From Flammula alnicola (Eukaryota; Basidiomycota; Agaricomycetes; Agaricales; Strophariaceae), in assembly GCA_015499995.1 (NCBI GenBank), contig JADNRV010000051.1, positions 124,001-188,000 of the forward strand: a DNA stretch of 64,000 bases, written 5' to 3'. Below are positions 1 to 11,879 of the stretch, in pieces. The stretch's first letter is position 1; each line of letters opens with the position of its first letter. The notes under the pieces were generated by a model. That model saw nothing but the letters and a program-made list of their open reading frames with translations, did not search any database and was not told the origin of the DNA. The position numbers were made by a program, and so were the translations under genes.

Positions 1-258
1 TGGGCGATCGTCACCCAGACTTCCACTATGTAATCTGATGGCTTCTAAGGCCTCGAGCTCTTTGGATATATCAAGTATAACTTTGTACAGAAAATCTTTA
101 ATAGTTAGGTTCCATCAATGAATTTTACGACCATTCTGAGAATGTACGGTGCTCGAATACAAGTCCGCTTGGCCACATATGGCGACATTGATAACGAAAA
201 CTCGAGATGCCTCTAGGATGGGTGAAAATGAAGAGGGACTAGACTGCTGTCGAAAGTT

Positions 259-819
259 AACAACTAGCTTAGCATCTGGAAGCATACAAGTAAGCGCCCG
301 TCCGGTACCTCGTCCAATTCACAATTGTGACCCGTCCACCGAGGCGATCACAAGTGCTTATTCAAGTATTCCTGGTGGCCTCATCGCGTCAGATACTATA
401 CGTATTGGCAAACCCAGGCGACATATCTATGTAGTACGGGGAGCAAATATGAATTTGCGGCGAAAGGGGATCAAGGGGTTGACAAAAGCGAGGTCAAATG
501 ACCGCGTTCCAGCGTGAATTTCAACAATGATTCATCAACAACTAGCTTAGCATCTGGAAGCACACAAGTAAGCGCCCGTCCGGTACCCCGTCCAATTCAC
601 AATTTTGACCCGTCCACCGAGGCGATCACAAATGCTCATTCAAGTATTCCTGGTGGCCTCATCGTGTCAGATGCTATACGTATTGGCAAACCCAGGCGAC
701 ATACCTATGTAGTACGGGGAGCAAATATGAATTTGCTGCCAAGGGGGATCAAGGTCTGCAAAAGCGAGGGTAACCGTCAAATGACCGCGTTTCAGCGTGA
801 ACTTCAGCAATGATTCGTC
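259..819. repeat. direct tandem duplication, two copies of about 280 bp
   Basis: Two adjacent copies of one unit lie at about 259-536 and 537-819. The offset is 278 bp at the left end and 283 bp at the right end because the second copy carries about 5 extra bases near 771. The copies differ at scattered single bases, mostly transitions. Both stay open in the same frame, but several differences change the amino acid (for example Ile/Thr, Cys/Phe, Tyr/His), so there is no sign of protein constraint. It looks like an old local duplication of non-coding DNA or of a gene fragment. No transposon ends were seen. Confidence 0.85.
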
Positions 820-2554
820 TTAGTTCCCTCTAGGATCTAACGAGCTCAGAGTGGCCCATCCGCACAATACCGCTTGGGGGTTCATCGGGAGCGGAGTGAT
901 AGTAGTTACCGATGGTATAGACTTGTGTGGCGGCGGTGCCGATAGACCGACGTCTACCGATCAAGCCTATAGAGTGTCGGGCGCCAGGTAAATTGATTTG
1001 ATGGTCTACGGAAGAGCCGCGGTGCAATATGACGGACGCACGGAAAGAGGCTCAGAGTCGGACTGAGTGCTCGCGTTTGTCGTGATTGGCTTTCCAAGAT
1101 GGCTGGATTCGTCGTCTTGTGCGAAGGCGCCTTAACGCCTTCTTAACAATCATCTAATCGTTTGATGAAAAGCTTATCCCCAACATTGATGAAATCGAAT
1201 GGATCAATGACAATCTGAATCATGTCACCGTTGGTATCCATCTGGTAGGTATCTCCACTTCTACACACAGTGGACCGCAACGCAACGCAAGGCTGGCGTA
1301 ACTTGGGTGGTCGGAATATGGACATCGAATAACAGGAAGTTGAAGCGCCTCAGAACGATCAATATGTAGCGGCAGCTTGTTTCACACCGCTATTGCAATG
1401 GAAGTGTTGATTCTTGTCGGCGGTCATAGGGCGGCGTCCAGAACACGAGAAATTACAGCAAGACGAACAAGCTTAAGGGCAGGTGACTGAAGGATTCAAT
1501 CGTCGTGAACGGGGTGATGATTGATTTTAAAGAGAGTAAGGAAGGGGAACCGTGCATACCGACGATCTGGTTGTCGTTCGTCTAGCGTGTCGAATGGCGC
1601 GACTCGCCAGAAAACGTTAACGCATCTATCCCTGGGCACGATTGTCGAAATTATCATCTTGTTGTGGACCATGCTCTCCGTATTTTTGCGTTAGGCCTAT
1701 AGATATGATAAGTACACGAAATAGATGTATTGTTACCCAATGCACCTAAATTTTATTCAGAGTTCTTCCAGCACCAGCTGCAGCATGATTCAACGTCAAT
1801 AATTCAAGGACCCAAGCTATGGTCAAGCGCTGTCCATAAGTTCCAGATCTCTCTCCTGGGTCGTCTCCGATACTCATGAAATGGACTATAAGATCAACGA
1901 CGCCTTTGAAACTCGAGATAGTATGTGCGCGTACTCGTAGTGCGCGTAGCTTGACAATAGCAACAGCCTCCAACAGGTCCTATAATAGTATGGAATGAAC
2001 TTGAAGGCGTCGAGGAATTTCAGAGTACGAGCGGTGATGCATTGATAACTTGTAAGGAAACGTGAAGTGGGTGGAGAGGACATGACGAGACCACGCGTAA
2101 CAAAGAGTTTGTTCTCGTTCGGGTTTGTCGGATTGGACGGATTGGCGCCAAGAACAAAGACGGCGCCAAGTCGCCGTTCACCGTCGCGTTTGTTCGAGTC
2201 TTACATAACGGTAGCGAAACGAGACTCAGCCGCCGCCCATTCTTCTCCCCTCATCTCTATATTTCTTCGCCGACGAGTACGCTGTCCCGAGCATCTAGGT
2301 ATTGATATCCATCTCTTCACATCAATTTCTCACAAAGAACCCCACCTCATGTTTTAGCTTTGACAACTTTTCTCATAATAATAACCCTGCTGCCCGACTT
2401 TCCTCCGCCGTCCAGCTTGCCCTCTTTTTCGCCGTTCTTTCGCCACTGTCATTACCTTCATATATTGGATTTGAAGCTCGCCTTTCGTCCAAGTACCCCA
2501 CCTTTATCGCCCAGAAAGGCGCCCTAATTCACTACCCCACCCCGCCAGCGAACG
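820..2554. other. no supported gene
   Basis: Only short overlapping open frames on both strands, without convincing splice-linked exons or recognisable motifs. The last few hundred bases (from about 2220) are pyrimidine-rich on the plus strand and probably hold the promoter and 5' UTR of the glycosyltransferase that starts at 2555. Confidence 0.5.
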
Positions 2555-4900
2555 ATGTTCTTCCGCCACGGGGGACTAACCCGCCGCGATGCGCTTTTGC
2601 TCCTAGTCGGGGCGTCCTCGATGCACATCTGGTCTTTACTATTCAGCCAACCAGCAGCTCAATCCGACCAGTCCATATTCATCAACACCCAAGTATCACA
2701 ACCGAACGCCCAATTGCATAAAATTTCTACCGTCACCACCACAGCCATCGCCAAGCAAACGCAGACCAAAACACAAACCGTAACAGCGACCGCGACAGTA
2801 ACCAACATCGCCACGCCCACCTCCAAGTCACGCGCCGTTCTGCCCTTCGACGAGCTCCCCCCAACGGAGGTCCTCGCCCACGCTCCTGGATGGACCCTCT
2901 TCCGCAATCTGTATATGTCGAATGGGACTCTCCTGCTCGTGGCGGACGAGGAGGGACGCAAGAACTTTCCCGAAATACGAATGATGACGAGCACTGGACT
3001 TGCTGCATTGAACACGCCAGAGAACATCGCCCAGAGGGAGCCGACGGATCATGATATGCGTATCATCTCCCCCCAGGAAGCCAAAACGAGATGGGTGTAT
3101 ACGGGCAAAGGCGGAAAAGAACCAGGCTTGAATCGGGTATGGTCTGTCGAGGGCAATACGGTATGTCTTCCCTTGTGTTTATCACGTCTTTGGACCATCA
3201 ATTTTGCTTCCTCCTCCCAATCATTACTCTAAATGCTACATCTACACTTCATTCCCATCCCACCCTTCCTCTCTTTAAATAACCCAACCTCTAACTATCC
3301 ACTAACTCACACTTTCATTTCCCTTCCCCAGCTGCTCTTCAACGACCCCTCCCAGTTCCTGCGACACTACTACCACTTCGTCGCCGAGCTCTTCTTCGGC
3401 GTCCAAGCCTTCTGGCACGGCGCCTTCTCCCTACCCCTCCCTTCCTCTGAATCAAACGCACTGTCCCCATCCTCCTCCTCAATCCACTACACGACAACCC
3501 ACCCCGCCGCACCCCCAATCCACCGCGCGATCTTCGCACACGCCAACGCCGACGGGTGGCGCGACGACCCCGGCTTCAACGCCTACTTCCTGCGCGCCGC
3601 CCTGCCCTCCCTCATCGTCGAGCACCAAGAAGACTGGACCGACCGCATCCGCGCCACGCGCCCCGTGCCCAGCGGCAATAATCCCACACAGGGTCAGGAT
3701 AGCAGCCCCGAAGACAGGGCGTGGCACTTCCCCCTCGTCCTCTTGGCGGACCGGAGCGCGGCGCATCGCGGTGTGATGTGCGGCTCGACGACGCAGAGGA
3801 CGGCGAGCGAGGCGTGGGATTATATGCGCGTCAAGGGGAAGTTGAGGGGTGTACATGTGGGCGGGTGGTGGGCCCCGCTGAGGGAGGCGGTGTGGCGCTT
3901 CGCCGGCGCGGAGGAGGGCGTGGAGGCTGTTTCGCGTGCCAGTGGTGCTGGTGGTAGTGGTAATAGTAATACCCCATTGCGAGACACCGCCAAGCAGCAA
4001 CAGCCGATGGCGCACTTTGGCTTTGGCGTTGACGTTACGGACGTTGTCGGCCTGGATAGCAAGGCGCCCGTGCTTGACGCCTCCGCCTCGGAGGTCGTCG
4101 ATGTGGGCATAGAGCACCAGAAGAAGCTGCCCATGCCTAAGAGGGTGGTCATTAGCTACATCAGCCGCCAGAGCGCGCGGAATCGGAAGTTGGTCGAGGA
4201 GGATCATGATGTGCTGGTGAAAGCTTTGGAGGCGCTCGTGGAGAGGAAGAATGGGGAGAGGAAGGCGTTTTTGGAGGGTTTTGGGAGGGCTGTGGGCGTT
4301 GATGACGATGGTGATGATGATGGTGTTCCGCCGCTGGAGTGGGAGTTGAGCGTGTTGCAGGCGGAGAAGATGAGCAAGGATGAGCAGATTAGGGCTGCTG
4401 CGAGAACGACGGTGCGTTTTTGGCCTTTCTTTTCCGTTTTCATGTTCATAAGACCAAACCAAACTGAATGTGTTGTTCACTTTGTAGATTATGTTGGGAG
4501 TTCATGGGAACGGCCTCACTCATTTGGTCTTCATGAACCCGAAACGCGCGTCGACGGTCATTGAGATATTCTACCCCGGGGGGTTCGCGCATGATTACTA
4601 CTGGACGGCGAGGTCTTTGGGCATGAGCCATTTCGCGGTGTGGAATGATACGTGAGTTTTTTTTCTGTCTTTTCGTCTGTTTCCTTGTGTTTTTGTTTTG
4701 TTTTTTGTTTTGCCCTCTGTGTTGCGTTGAGAGTGAATGAGAGTGGTGCTGATGGTTGATTTGGTTTTTGCGTTAGGCATCGGTCGTACCCTGATAAACC
4801 CGACGTCGATTATCCGGACGGCTTCCAGGAGAATGCGATCCCTGTGCATGGGCCGACGGTGGCGCAGCTTATTGAGGACCGTGTGGCTGGGAAGCTGTGA
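2555..4900 (+). CDS. GT61 family glycosyltransferase (DUF563/EOGT-like), type II membrane protein
   Basis: Four exons join in frame: 2555-3160, 3332-4411, 4488-4651 and 4777-4900, giving about 657 residues. The N-terminus is short and basic, followed by one hydrophobic segment (about residues 13-30), as in a Golgi or ER type II enzyme. A Thr/Ala/Pro-rich stem follows. Family marks are HYYHFVAEL near residue 213, which fits the (Y/F)YH motif of GT61, and GVHGNGLTHLVFMNP near the C-terminus, which matches the conserved donor-site block. GT61 enzymes transfer xylose or GlcNAc to glycans in the secretory pathway; the exact donor and acceptor cannot be read here. The middle (about 430-540) is low-complexity and poorly conserved. 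A 333-codon antisense open frame across exon 2 is a GC-bias shadow. Confidence 0.85.
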
Positions 4901-7143
4901 TACTTCCAGCTTATGGCGCTGCAGCGAACCCACCTCGCTTCTCGACGTGACGACTACTCTACATACTTGCATATCCATATCCACATCTTATTCTGTTGAC
5001 AACATCATCATCAGGCCTGAGGCGCCTCAGGCTGCAGATCCTCGTCCCCGACTTTCCTTGCCCAACATAACACCCTGTATCGACAAATTCGAACCGAAAC
5101 TACTGGAATCATCACACCAAATGTTTTCTGCAATCTATCTTATTTATTTCGACGTCTCCTTCATACCACCGCCTAAGGCATGAAGGAGTTGCCGATATCC
5201 TACCCAGTACACTCCAACACTCTATCTCAAGAGACTATTCCCCAGGATCCACCCACAGCCCCGACACGACAGATAACTAAACGACTGTATTTACGCGTCA
5301 TACATACACCTCTCGGCCTGTACGTAGCCTTTGGTCGCCTGCGTGGACCGTGTATTACCCTTGCCTTTGCGTCTACCTTTTACTTTTTACAGTACTAGTA
5401 CATCCACCTCCGAGAACGTCTGCGATCGGCAACGACGCATCGCATCTGTGCTGTCGTAATGATGTATTGCATACGTATGTGTTGTACGAGGACATAGTCA
5501 TACTACACAGAGTACTTAACTTACATGCAAACCTCCGTGTATTCGGCTGAACGTTGAACGTTGAGATGTGGGATGGAGATGGATCATCATTTTATTGTGT
5601 ACTTTGGGTTTTACAGCAATTGATAACGCGTTACATACGTGCGTTTTACCCTCGAGGCGTCTTACAAATTGTGAAAAATATTTATTATTTACACACCAGA
5701 AAGATTTGGATAACTGACTAATTCTGTCGGCGTTCTCGCAGTTGTCGATCGAGGCGTACCAGATAAGTCCCAGATAAGATTGGCGAGTCGAGTACTTTTC
5801 TCACGGATTGAGGAGAGTCTCCCCCAAGTTAGTATCATTTTTCTCAAAGTCGTGCAATTTATGGGGTCGAAGAAGGGGAGGTGAACGCCAGGTATCATAT
5901 GACACAGTCACGGTCCTCAGGCGTGCGTGCGCCGTTATCCACCGCCTGCCAACCCGGCTCCTCGGGCACGGAGTGCCCTAGTAATTGTAATCCACTGGCG
6001 ATCCAGCCTGCGGTTTGATTATCTTGGAGGGGTCTGTCAGAATTCACTCTTGGTTACGAAATTATTGGGAATTTTGTTGGGTGATATATACAGGCACAGC
6101 GACTCGGGTCTTTACCTGATCATAGAATAGAATAGAGGCCCATCGTTTCTCGCGAAGAGTCTGGCGTTGGGATAATATGTATGTCAACGTATGTAGACTC
6201 AGGTGGACCTCTTTCTCCATGCAAGTATCGTCCGGATTACATCCTGTGCAAATTTTGGGGTCGTCATGCGCTGCATGTCTCTGCTGTGTTGATAGATACC
6301 GCTGGAGCGTGAAGCATGGTCGCGGAGCCGCTCAAAGCAAGCTCTTCGACGCTTCGAAGCAGGGAATCTAGATACCTTGCGCCATTGATCGACTACAGTT
6401 TATGAACAGCGAACTATGGATTCTGTCAGGGGGACCCTATTGAGCTTTTCCTATCTGCGTCTAATCTACGTCTAATACTTGCTTCGAATTCTGCAAGGAG
6501 ATTATTCCTCGGGAGTCGGGCATATTTCTGTTCTCCCGAAGGCAATTTTGATCAGGAGCCCCAGGTTCCAAGAATAACTAGCACTGGTGGGATCTTCAAA
6601 GACTGATTCCCCATCCTCCATTCGCGTGTCATGATCTGCTTCGGCGTACACCCCCTCGACGGAGAAAGATCGGTCAATTAAAGAGTCTATTCATAAACTT
6701 ATAAGTCCTCAGTCTAGAGTATAAATGGATTGTCGCTCCTCTAAAAGAGAAATCAGCAGATGTTCTCATGGCCATGAGAGTGGCCAGCGCACTCCGTTTA
6801 TCGCAAGAGATGCTAGAGTTAATCCGTGCGATTGTTTGGCGAATGAGCAGAGCTGATCACAGCATAGACATATTGTCACGGAAGCAAACCGTTGGGCGAT
6901 CGAGTGGCGCACATGAGTTGCCTATTTGGGCTTACATGAACAATGTGAATGGGTTGTGCCACCGGTTGCATAACACTTATATCACAGGTAAAATAATACG
7001 TTCAGGGGCATCTGCCCAACCCGAAACCCCATTGAATAGCTTCGCAGCACCAGGTCTTGACATTTCGGCGCGAAGCCTTACGACTTACACCTTGGGTTCC
7101 TAGAATCTCATTCCTTGGAAGTTTCTGCTCTCACGTCGACTAG
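4901..7143. other. no supported gene
   Basis: About 2.2 kb after the glycosyltransferase. Open frames are short and unlinked. A 111-codon frame at 6768-7103 starts with ATG and has a possible GT donor near 6989, but no downstream exon joins it in frame, so it is not called. Nothing else recognised. Confidence 0.5.
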
Positions 7144-7712
7144 ATGGCTTTGTCAACGATAGAAAGGAAACATGCTACTGTGTGTAATACCCACTCTTAC
7201 CCTATAATAATTCTCATGTATTGCAGGTACCACAGGATTGGCTACAGGCGATATCAATGACAACAACTCCTTCGAGAGTGCCACAAGTCATGAAAAATTT
7301 CAAGCCCGCTAAAAGTTCCTCACATGACGATGCGCCTCCAATGCAGCATCTTGAGGCATATGTGGACATAAATTCTCCATCCATCAAGGAGCGCGGTTTT
7401 CGTAGGCTGAAGTTTCCTAGACGATCAGATGTACGCCCTTTACCGATATTGGAACGTCATGCCGACTCTCCAAATTTCCGTGAAAACGTATCTGAAAGCA
7501 AAACAAGCCTTATTGATCATCAGTTAGGCAGGAGATCGAGTCCCCCAGTTTCAATCGCCATCCAGATGTTAGCAATTGCGTTAACGTTGTTCGCATCATT
7601 CCTCTTCATCTGGCTCTGGGCTCCCCTGTTCGCTATCTTGGACTATGTACTAAGCAGTGCTTGGCGAAAATACATACTACCGTATCTGAATGACGTAGTG
7701 GAGGAGGCTTGA
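7144..7712 (+). CDS. hypothetical protein with one C-terminal membrane segment
   Basis: Tentative two-exon model: exon 1 7144-7179 (starts MALSTIERKHAT), a 47 bp intron, exon 2 7227-7712. The product would be about 173 residues. The main exon opens with VPQ directly after the acceptor, is polar and Ser/Pro/Arg-rich for about 110 residues, then has a strongly hydrophobic segment (near residues 122-145) and a short tail ending VVEEA. The gene at 9326-10669 also has an exon opening with VPQ after an acceptor and the same order of polar region, single membrane segment and short tail, so the two may be distant paralogs or a gene and a degraded copy. The start exon is uncertain and the function is unknown. 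Confidence 0.35.
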
Positions 7713-9325
7713 TGTTACATATGCGGATTCTGTGTGATCTTTGCTACTATATTCCTTGCACCTCAAATCAGCCTACAGGATCTCTGGAAAACTTACGCTA
7801 CACACCCCTTCATACAAGCGATATCGGACAAGCGTCCTGCCAGTGTGGCATTCCGTACAACTGCGTACACGTTCCTTGACAGAAGAAATAGAATGGATTA
7901 TATTTCTTGCTATACGTACATATTCCAAGCCTCGAACTGATGCAAACTTTGATGTAACTCTGTACCCAGAGTAAGTATACAGCCCGAGTTCAATGATGCT
8001 GGTGGCGGTACGGCGGTAATGTCGCCGCAGGCATGGTGCTCCAGACCATTTTCCCAGTCACATAACTTCTAACCTCCATCAATCTCGTCGTGCGTCATCG
8101 TGTCCATGCATAATACTATATATCTCATCGTTAAGGACACAAAGCCGGCTGCGGAATGATGCTCGGTCGGTTGAATTGATCCACATTTCCAGCACGGAGT
8201 TCAGGGACCCGACTAGTACTCAGCACTTCAGGGTACAATGATATGCATTGATCATGGACAGACCATGAATGAAATTTTCCTGCTTCGGTTTTTAGTGGTG
8301 TTACTAGCCCCGCGCCACAATTGAACTCGGATCCCTTCTAAATCAGGTATATTTATATCGCGCTTGGCTTAGCGCCGGTAGGGCACTTCCTCCCAGCAGC
8401 GCGATCGATGTATTCCGGCATACAATTTACTCCGTTTCTGACCTCTTATTTTCAGGTTTCATGGAAGTTTCCCGACATGTTTTATGATCCTCTTGAGACG
8501 GTCAGGATTATCTGGATGCACATTGTGATCTGTATTTTGAGCGACTGATCATCATCAGCGATATTGCCACTGAAAGATCGGCGTCTCATGTTAATCTGAT
8601 AGCAACGACACACTCATTTGTCTGGTTGTCGTCAATTCAGTACAACGCCTCTTGTACATTTCTTATGGTCTGTGGCGCGATTGCTTGATCTACCAAGGAA
8701 AGAAACTAATGGTTCCTATATTCTATGAAGCCTGACGAATTGATGTACCTTCATGCGACAGAATTGCGCGAGGAACAAGGTCAATACTAGTACTACAGCT
8801 TTCATACCGCCAAAATGCATAGTCAATGATCGGAAAGCATGACAAGCACCTGAGCTTAACACGGCAGCGCGTAGATTAGATTAGATTAGTCCGTGGCCGT
8901 GACACGACCATAGCGCGCGTCCGTAGAGAATGCAACTTGAACGCAACCAACTCTTTGCCTGCAACGCCATACCGCACGGAGCTGCCTAGACGCATTCCGG
9001 ATCACTTGCGCACCGAGGGAGGTCTAATTGGACTACTCCAATGGATCAAGATGGGCCAGTTGCGCGTGCGTCGTTTTTGGCCCTTTGAAGTTTGAACAAT
9101 TTGGAGTGGCACCGACTTTTCCCAGTTCGTGCCACAGTGGCACAAATATTCTGGCCCTTTAGCCACTCCGTGTGAGATATAAGATGCATGTAAATTGAGT
9201 CCTTTCCTCTCTTTTCCGTTTACCTATTAACCGGGTTCACATCCCGACTTCACGGAGGGAAATTTAAGCAGCATTGACCTCGGTGCCTTTCAATTCATCT
9301 GACGTCGCAGAATACGCAAATAAAA
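7713..9325. other. no supported gene
   Basis: About 1.6 kb of AT-richer DNA with frequent stops in all frames. A short ATTAG tandem run lies near 8875-8888. The last 150 bp probably contain the promoter of the gene starting at 9326. Nothing else recognised. Confidence 0.5.
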
Positions 9326-10669
9326 ATGGTCCTCTACGTCTATAGTTCGGTGAGCGCCCCAATTTATAATTTATCTCTCGATAATTATTATCCTGACGAA
9401 TTTTCTTATGCTGTAGAACGTCGATCCGCTAGATACTCGTGCAGGCCGGGTGGACGCGTTAGCAACAATGTCGCTCATTCAGATGATGGCAGACGCCTAC
9501 AAGACAGCGCGGGTTGGTTGGCAGAAGGACATTGATAACGCAATAGTCGAGGGCGTTGACGACGTATGCTTTTTCTTATTCTCTCAAATGTGCTTCTCGA
9601 GTTTTGGCTCATTCGGATTTTCCTAGCCTGAAAGCTTTGGTCCAAACGAAGCCCAAAAGGTGCGTAAGACCCGGGCGGATTTCTTTATATAAACTCTAAC
9701 CGTCTGAGGTATTGATAGGCCATTGATGATTGGCTCGTTCACACTGGATTTCTACCATCGAAACCGCCTCGCAAAAGAACACGAGAATCTAATTTTGTGA
9801 GTGCATCTATCTACGACTTCTGAGTTTGTATAAATAGACTAACCCGCATGTGTCACAGGTGCCGCAGGAAAAAGCCCAGAAATCGACACCAGAAAAGGTC
9901 AAAAAATGGCATGAATTTCTCAGCCGTCCTCAAAGACTACACAGGTCTGACACTCCGAATTTTCAACGCTCTACGTCTCCTCTCTCTCCGAAAAATTTGT
10001 GGAAGAGACTCCGAGGAAAGTCTCTTTCCGTGTCTACTTCAACACCGACTCTTGCGGACTCTTCCACCATAAATTTACGTCTTCCTCCACCTCCGGAATC
10101 GAGGCCAAGGTCTTCCACCCTTCCCCCATCAATTCCCATTGACAGTCGTCGATCAGAAGTAGGAGTCATTTGTTTATTGTATTGTAATGCATAATGATTA
10201 ACCTGGGATTTATTTTATGAACGTTTAGCCCGGCCCAATCGTTCGACGGCCCCGATTCTCAGCAGACTTACCTTCCCAAACAACGCATCAGCATGTCGAG
10301 ACACCAGCCGTGATACAGCCCCCTTCGCCCCGCCGCATAGAAGCAACGTCTTCTCGCAACTTGACTTCTTTATCTACCTGGGAGAGTCGTCCTGTGAACG
10401 CATACCGCATTCTGTCACGACCAAAGATGGATTTGACGACGGATTCATCTCGACGTCGTCCTTCATTTGACGATCACAGAAATCACCGAGCCTCCGAGAT
10501 TGATGGGACATCAACACATCAACCTAATGTCACTATATGGACCCTCTTCGTCGTAACGATGCTTGGATACCTGTGTTTCTTTATATTGTTTCTTGCGTGC
10601 ATTTTCATCGCCTTAAAGCAATTGATGGTAAAGACTCTATCACTGATAGCAAGTGATGATGTTGACTGA
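9326..10669 (+). CDS. hypothetical tail-anchored-like membrane protein
   Basis: Six exons join without a frame break: 9326-9349, 9417-9563, 9627-9659, 9719-9796, 9859-10158 and 10229-10669, all with GT-AG borders, giving about 340 residues. The N-terminal part (residues 9-57) is probably helical, with NVDPLDTRAGRVDAL at its start. The middle 200 residues are Ser/Pro/Arg-rich and probably disordered. One hydrophobic segment of about 25 residues lies about 20-45 residues before the stop (around TIWTLFVVTMLGYLCFFILF), followed by a short tail ending ASDDVD. There is no signal peptide, so a C-terminal anchor facing the cytosol is the simplest reading. Not recognised as a known family. The gene model is well supported by phase; the function is unknown. 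Confidence 0.65.
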
Positions 10670-11879
10670 TCCTTGGGATTGGCATGCGGATTCGGAAGGT
10701 CTATCATACACCTGTCTTGGACTACACACAATATATTACTTTTCAGGCTCCCGGAAACCTCTAATGGAAGCAATGCCCATAACGAATGTACCTCCGACAC
10801 CATTTGAATCACTTTCGATGCGACCCTGTAAGCTGGTCATTATCTAGGCGACCAAGGGCCTAGGTGGACCTATCTGGACCTACAACAGCGCGATGGTACT
10901 ACCAACTGATTCCGGCTGAGCACAACAATCTTTCCAGAAAACACAGCTCCTGCCTTGCCCTCACCCCAAGTAGAAGATAGGAAGCTCCGGATCGCCGATC
11001 TAGCGGGCCTTTGGAGAAGCCTTTCCATCAAGATTCCAATTCAACCTTGCATCTATTAATATTCTCGTTCTTCATTTAGTTCGTACTTATTAGCTTTCTC
11101 TCATTGTGATACTACACGCTTTCGCTCGGCATACAGCGACATTGATTGATTGACACAATGTTGATTGATCATTGGAACAACAAAGTAATCTTTCACAAGT
11201 TGAAAACTTGGAACCTAAAATTTCAAGCCTTGAAAGGTCTCGCTGCAATCTCGCTGCATTGACTTTGTCTGGCGCTGTGATAGTCGTGGTCACTTTGTCA
11301 TACACCATGTTCTTCAAGTTGGTTTTACTAAAAAAAAAACTGAAGATGAAAAGTTGAACCTGCGAACGCCGAACATCTATGCCTATCTATACTCCTTGCA
11401 TCACGGACGGCGTTGCGATCTCGAGTCCAATGGGGAGCTTTGTGAAAGTGGCCAGGCATATAAGTCATGTGGAGGTAGTGTTTGGTGTTTGGCTTTGGTT
11501 TGGCTACTCTAGCTTGAACTCTTTCCACATCAACGTTTTACTGCGGTCCCCCAAGAACGACGAGTATCGCATGCACCGCTAACCCACAAGTACTACATAA
11601 ATCCCATATGTCAGATGCATCTTCCCATGTTACACAGTTATTTTGGGGCCTTTACGTCGCCCCATTCGGATGTCTGGAGTATGTGTTTTATATTTTTGGA
11701 ATCCGTTCCTTTTCGCCGCCAAGTTACTCGCAGCTTTTTTCAGGAGTATCCGCATCTTGAAATGCTCAGAGATCTGAAACGCCTATCATGCCAAATGCTC
11801 AAAAGGACGAGAGATACTTGTTTCAATCTTCGGTTCATCCTCCCAACGAGCCTGTCTCTTTGGCCAGTGATCAATCGTC
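10670..11879. other. no supported gene; possible exon with a hydrophobic C-terminus near 11172-11357
   Basis: A plus-strand frame at about 11172-11357 ends in a hydrophobic stretch (LTLSGAVIVVVTLSYTMFF) and a Lys-rich tail, reminiscent of the two single-span proteins upstream. No ATG-containing first exon could be joined to it, so it is only noted. The DNA just before 11880 is the likely promoter of the MFS gene. Confidence 0.4.

Noticed and set aside
3479..4480. 333-codon minus-strand open frame across the glycosyltransferase exon 2
   Set aside because: It lies antisense to a well-supported coding exon in GC-rich DNA, is Arg/His-rich without motifs, and is explained by codon bias of the sense gene.
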